NCBI GenBank assembly: GCA_019090565.1
Contig: JAHRVS010000315.1
Coordinates: 1-5,959 of the forward strand
Length of the DNA stretch: 5,959 nucleotides
Origin: Gammaproteobacteria bacterium
Lineage (GTDB): Bacteria; Pseudomonadota; Gammaproteobacteria; Pseudomonadales; UBA3067
Direction: 5' to 3'
Part shown: piece by piece, positions 4,505 through 5,959 of the stretch
Layout of the letters: every line of letters starts with the position of its first letter
Position numbering within the stretch: the first letter of the stretch is position 1
The notes under the pieces: model-generated
What the model saw: the letters and a program-made list of their open reading frames with translations, nothing else
What the model was told of the DNA's origin: nothing
Database searches by the model: none
Translations under genes and position numbers: made by a program

Positions 4505-5470
4505 TCATAGTGCCCACTCTTGCAGTACCCCGTTTGATGTTACCGAAAAGAAGTGATCACGCTGTTGCGAGAATGCGACGGCATAGACCTTGGTATTGGA
4601 TGGCTGCCAAAGGTTTTTTCCCGCAATCGACCAGGTTTTTATGCGCTTGGCACTGCTTGTTTTCCAAAGGCCAATTTGTTGCAACGATGTTCCTAGTAGC
4701 ATTGTCTGGTTATCTGCAGAAAACGCGACAGACGTAATCGTGTGCGAGCGATTTTTGACCATGTGTAGTTGTTGGCCTGATTCGATGTTCCACAAGTGAA
4801 AACCACTGTGCTGGCTCGAAGTGAGGGCAATTTTGCCATCAGCACTGAGTTTTACGAGGTTCACCGAGTTGCTGTGCTTCCACTCAAAAAGCATGTCCCC
4901 TGTTTTTAAATTCCATAACTTTGCACTGCGATCATCCGACCCAGTTAAGCCGATGAGACCATCTTCAGAAATAGAAACCGCGCCTACCATGCCTTGGTGG
5001 CCCAAGCGAAATAACGTATCACCCGTGCTGACATCGACCACAATAGCACTGTAATCACGCAAGCCGAAAATAGCGATACTGCCGTTACCGGATAGCGCCG
5101 CAGTTTTAACGTCTGCCGGCGTGCTCCAGTAACCAATGGATTCCCCGGTGCGAGTATCCCAGAAAACAGCTTGTCTTGTGTCTGCTGTGAGGGCGATGTT
5201 GCCGTTATGAGAGAGGGCGGTGCTGCTTATTTCTGAGTAGGCACCGGCGGCTAGGTTCCAGTCGTAACGCCTCTCCATATCGCTGATTTGCCATAGACTA
5301 CCTCCGTGGTTGATGGAACCGATTAATGCATAGGCACCATTTTCTGATAGTGCCGCAGTATAAACACCTTGTACCGCCACCTCTTGCATCGAAACGGGTT
5401 GGTCTTTCATGCACCCAGATGCCAGAACACTAAGAAGCAGCAGAAATAATCGTAGAGCGGAATTTTTCAT
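4505..5470 (-). CDS. WD40-repeat lipoprotein, seven-bladed beta-propeller
   Basis: I do not recognise a named gene. The 321-residue product begins with a lipoprotein signal (MKNSALRLFLLLLSVLASGC), predicting lipidation at Cys20 and anchoring in the envelope facing the periplasm. The Ala at -3 of the lipobox is less usual than Leu. The rest looks like seven degenerate WD40 blades, each about 40 residues, ending at LW60, FWD (103-105), VVD (144-146), LWN (185-187), LWN (226-228), LWK (268-270) and EWAL (318-321). Characteristic motifs such as 'ALSENG', 'GSDDRSAKLW' and 'SVAFSADN' recur. Such propellers are usually protein-binding scaffolds without catalysis. The frame extends nine codons upstream to an ATG at 5497; neither start has a good Shine-Dalgarno sequence, and 5470 was chosen because it gives a normal-length signal peptide. 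It follows zapA by 54-81 bases on the same strand with no clear terminator between, so co-transcription is likely. Confidence 0.8.
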   Translation of the reverse strand: MKNSALRLFLLLLSVLASGCMKDQPVSMQEVAVQGVYTAALSENGAYALIGSINHGGSLWQISDMERRYDWNLAAGAYSEISSTALSHNGNIALTADTRQAVFWDTRTGESIGYWSTPADVKTAALSGNGSIAIFGLRDYSAIVVDVSTGDTLFRLGHQGMVGAVSISEDGLIGLTGSDDRSAKLWNLKTGDMLFEWKHSNSVNLVKLSADGKIALTSSQHSGFHLWNIESGQQLHMVKNRSHTITSVAFSADNQTMLLGTSLQQIGLWKTSSAKRIKTWSIAGKNLWQPSNTKVYAVAFSQQRDHFFSVTSNGVLQEWAL

Positions 5471-5551
5471 GAAGGTAGCAACACCACTAAAGGACATAGA
5501 TGGACTTCAGTTTAGTTGCTTAACAAGAAGGGTGGGAGGATTTAGTGGGCG

Positions 5552-5857
5552 TTAGGCGTTATCCGCCAAAGCATTATCGAGACTGTTCGTTAATTGCCCT
5601 AGTCGAGCTTGTGTATCTTGCTTGAGTGTCTGTAATTCACTGTCTTTTTGCAGTAGCTCGTGGCTAATGTTCAATGCTGCCATCACGGCAATGCGCTCGA
5701 GGCCAATCGTCTTGCCATTCGCTTTGATCTCGGACATTTTTCCATTGAGCTCACTGGCTGCCCGACGAAGGTCAAGTTCTTCATCTGGCGCGCAGCTCAC
5801 GTGGTAGTCTTTACCTAGAATTTGGATCGTGACGGCTTTGCTTGTTTCGCTAGGCAT
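5552..5857 (-). CDS. zapA: Cell division protein ZapA
   Basis: ZapA binds FtsZ in the cytoplasm, crosslinks its protofilaments and stabilises the Z-ring; it usually acts as a tetramer. The 101-residue product is close to the usual length. It has the N-terminal FtsZ-binding domain (VTIQILGKDYHVSCAPDEE at residues 9-27, then LRRAASELNGKM) and the strongly conserved helix IAVMAALNISHELLQ at about 56-70. A C-terminal coiled coil (70-98, heptad-like Leu spacing) serves dimerisation. The ATG at 5857 gives the normal family N-terminus, although the Shine-Dalgarno sequence is weak. A TIGR02449 gene ends 39 bases upstream on the same strand, the usual partner arrangement in this class. The 6S RNA gene that often follows zapA in gammaproteobacteria is not present here. 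Confidence 0.95.
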   Translation of the reverse strand: MPSETSKAVTIQILGKDYHVSCAPDEELDLRRAASELNGKMSEIKANGKTIGLERIAVMAALNISHELLQKDSELQTLKQDTQARLGQLTNSLDNALADNA

Positions 5858-5896
5858 AAGAGGGGTGTTTCCTGTTTCAAGTGAGAGAAAAGGCCA

Positions 5897-5959
5897 TTAC
5901 GGCGTTGTGTCGAGCTCTTTAAGTTGCTTGATCACTTTCTCTAGCCTTGTTCCTGCCAA
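5897..5959 (-). CDS. TIGR02449 family coiled-coil protein (C-terminal end, truncated by window edge)
   Basis: The minus-strand frame enters at the right edge and reads LAGTRLEKVIKQLKELDTTP before a TAA at 5899-5897. The Arg-Leu-Glu...Ile..Leu-Lys pattern matches the C-terminal coiled coil of TIGR02449 proteins, small (about 65-70 residue) proteins typically encoded just before zapA. The stop lies 39 bases before the zapA start, consistent with a shared transcript. Only 20 residues are visible, so the call rests mainly on position plus the heptad-like tail. Its function is not established as far as I know; it is likely linked to cell division by association. Confidence 0.72.
   Translation of the reverse strand: MAGTRLEKVIKQLKELDTTP

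Noticed and set aside
4821..5054. 77-codon plus-strand frame within the WD40 lipoprotein gene
   Set aside because: It is antisense to a coherent signal-peptide-plus-propeller frame and has no recognisable features.
5498..5551. 6S RNA gene after zapA
   Set aside because: The gap is far too short and does not contain the expected long double-stranded structure.

Overview
The window looks like a chromosomal segment of a gammaproteobacterium, most likely a marine Pseudomonadales/Cellvibrionales-type organism. It has moderate GC content. The set of a YheS-type ABC-F ATPase, a TIGR02444 protein, an AlgP-like histone-H1-like protein and a periplasmic FKBP isomerase is what I recall sitting together around algP in Pseudomonas. 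The right edge carries the TIGR02449-zapA cell-division pair. This is placement by gene content and protein resemblance only; no database search was possible.

Layout, left to right. (1) 1-424, minus: the N-terminal 141 codons of yheS, running off the left edge. (2) 425-972: a 548-base divergent intergenic region with a small hairpin/mini-ORF and a short palindrome, but no convincing gene. (3) 973-1602, plus: a TIGR02444 family protein. (4) 1687-1718: a strong bidirectional terminator between the convergent genes. (5) 1765-2769, minus: an AlgP-like protein (coiled coil, basic Lys/Ala-rich domain, AT-hook, acidic tail) with a good sigma-70 promoter that fixes its start. (6) 2770-3534: a 765-base divergent intergenic region holding repeat copy A, a good promoter and a 10-bp hairpin in the long leader of the next gene. 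(7) 3535-4227, plus: a secreted FkpA/Mip-type FKBP prolyl isomerase with its active-site residues intact. (8) 4224-4416: repeat copy B, starting at the isomerase stop codon, followed by a terminator-like structure. (9) 4505-5470, minus: a seven-bladed WD40-like lipoprotein. (10) 5552-5857, minus: ZapA. (11) 5897-5959, minus: the C-terminal end of a TIGR02449 protein.

The three genes at the right edge run in one direction with short gaps (39 and about 54-81 bases) and probably form a TIGR02449-zapA-WD40 transcription unit. The remaining genes are in alternating orientations and are probably transcribed singly. They have housekeeping roles: ribosome-associated ATPase, nucleoid-binding protein, envelope protein folding and Z-ring assembly.

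The most unusual features are non-coding. An approximately 88-base palindrome-rich repeat occurs twice in direct orientation, bracketing the isomerase gene. The isomerase gene also appears to have a long structured leader. I found no CRISPR, tRNA, rRNA, transposase or defence system, and no clear sign of a wholly new system.
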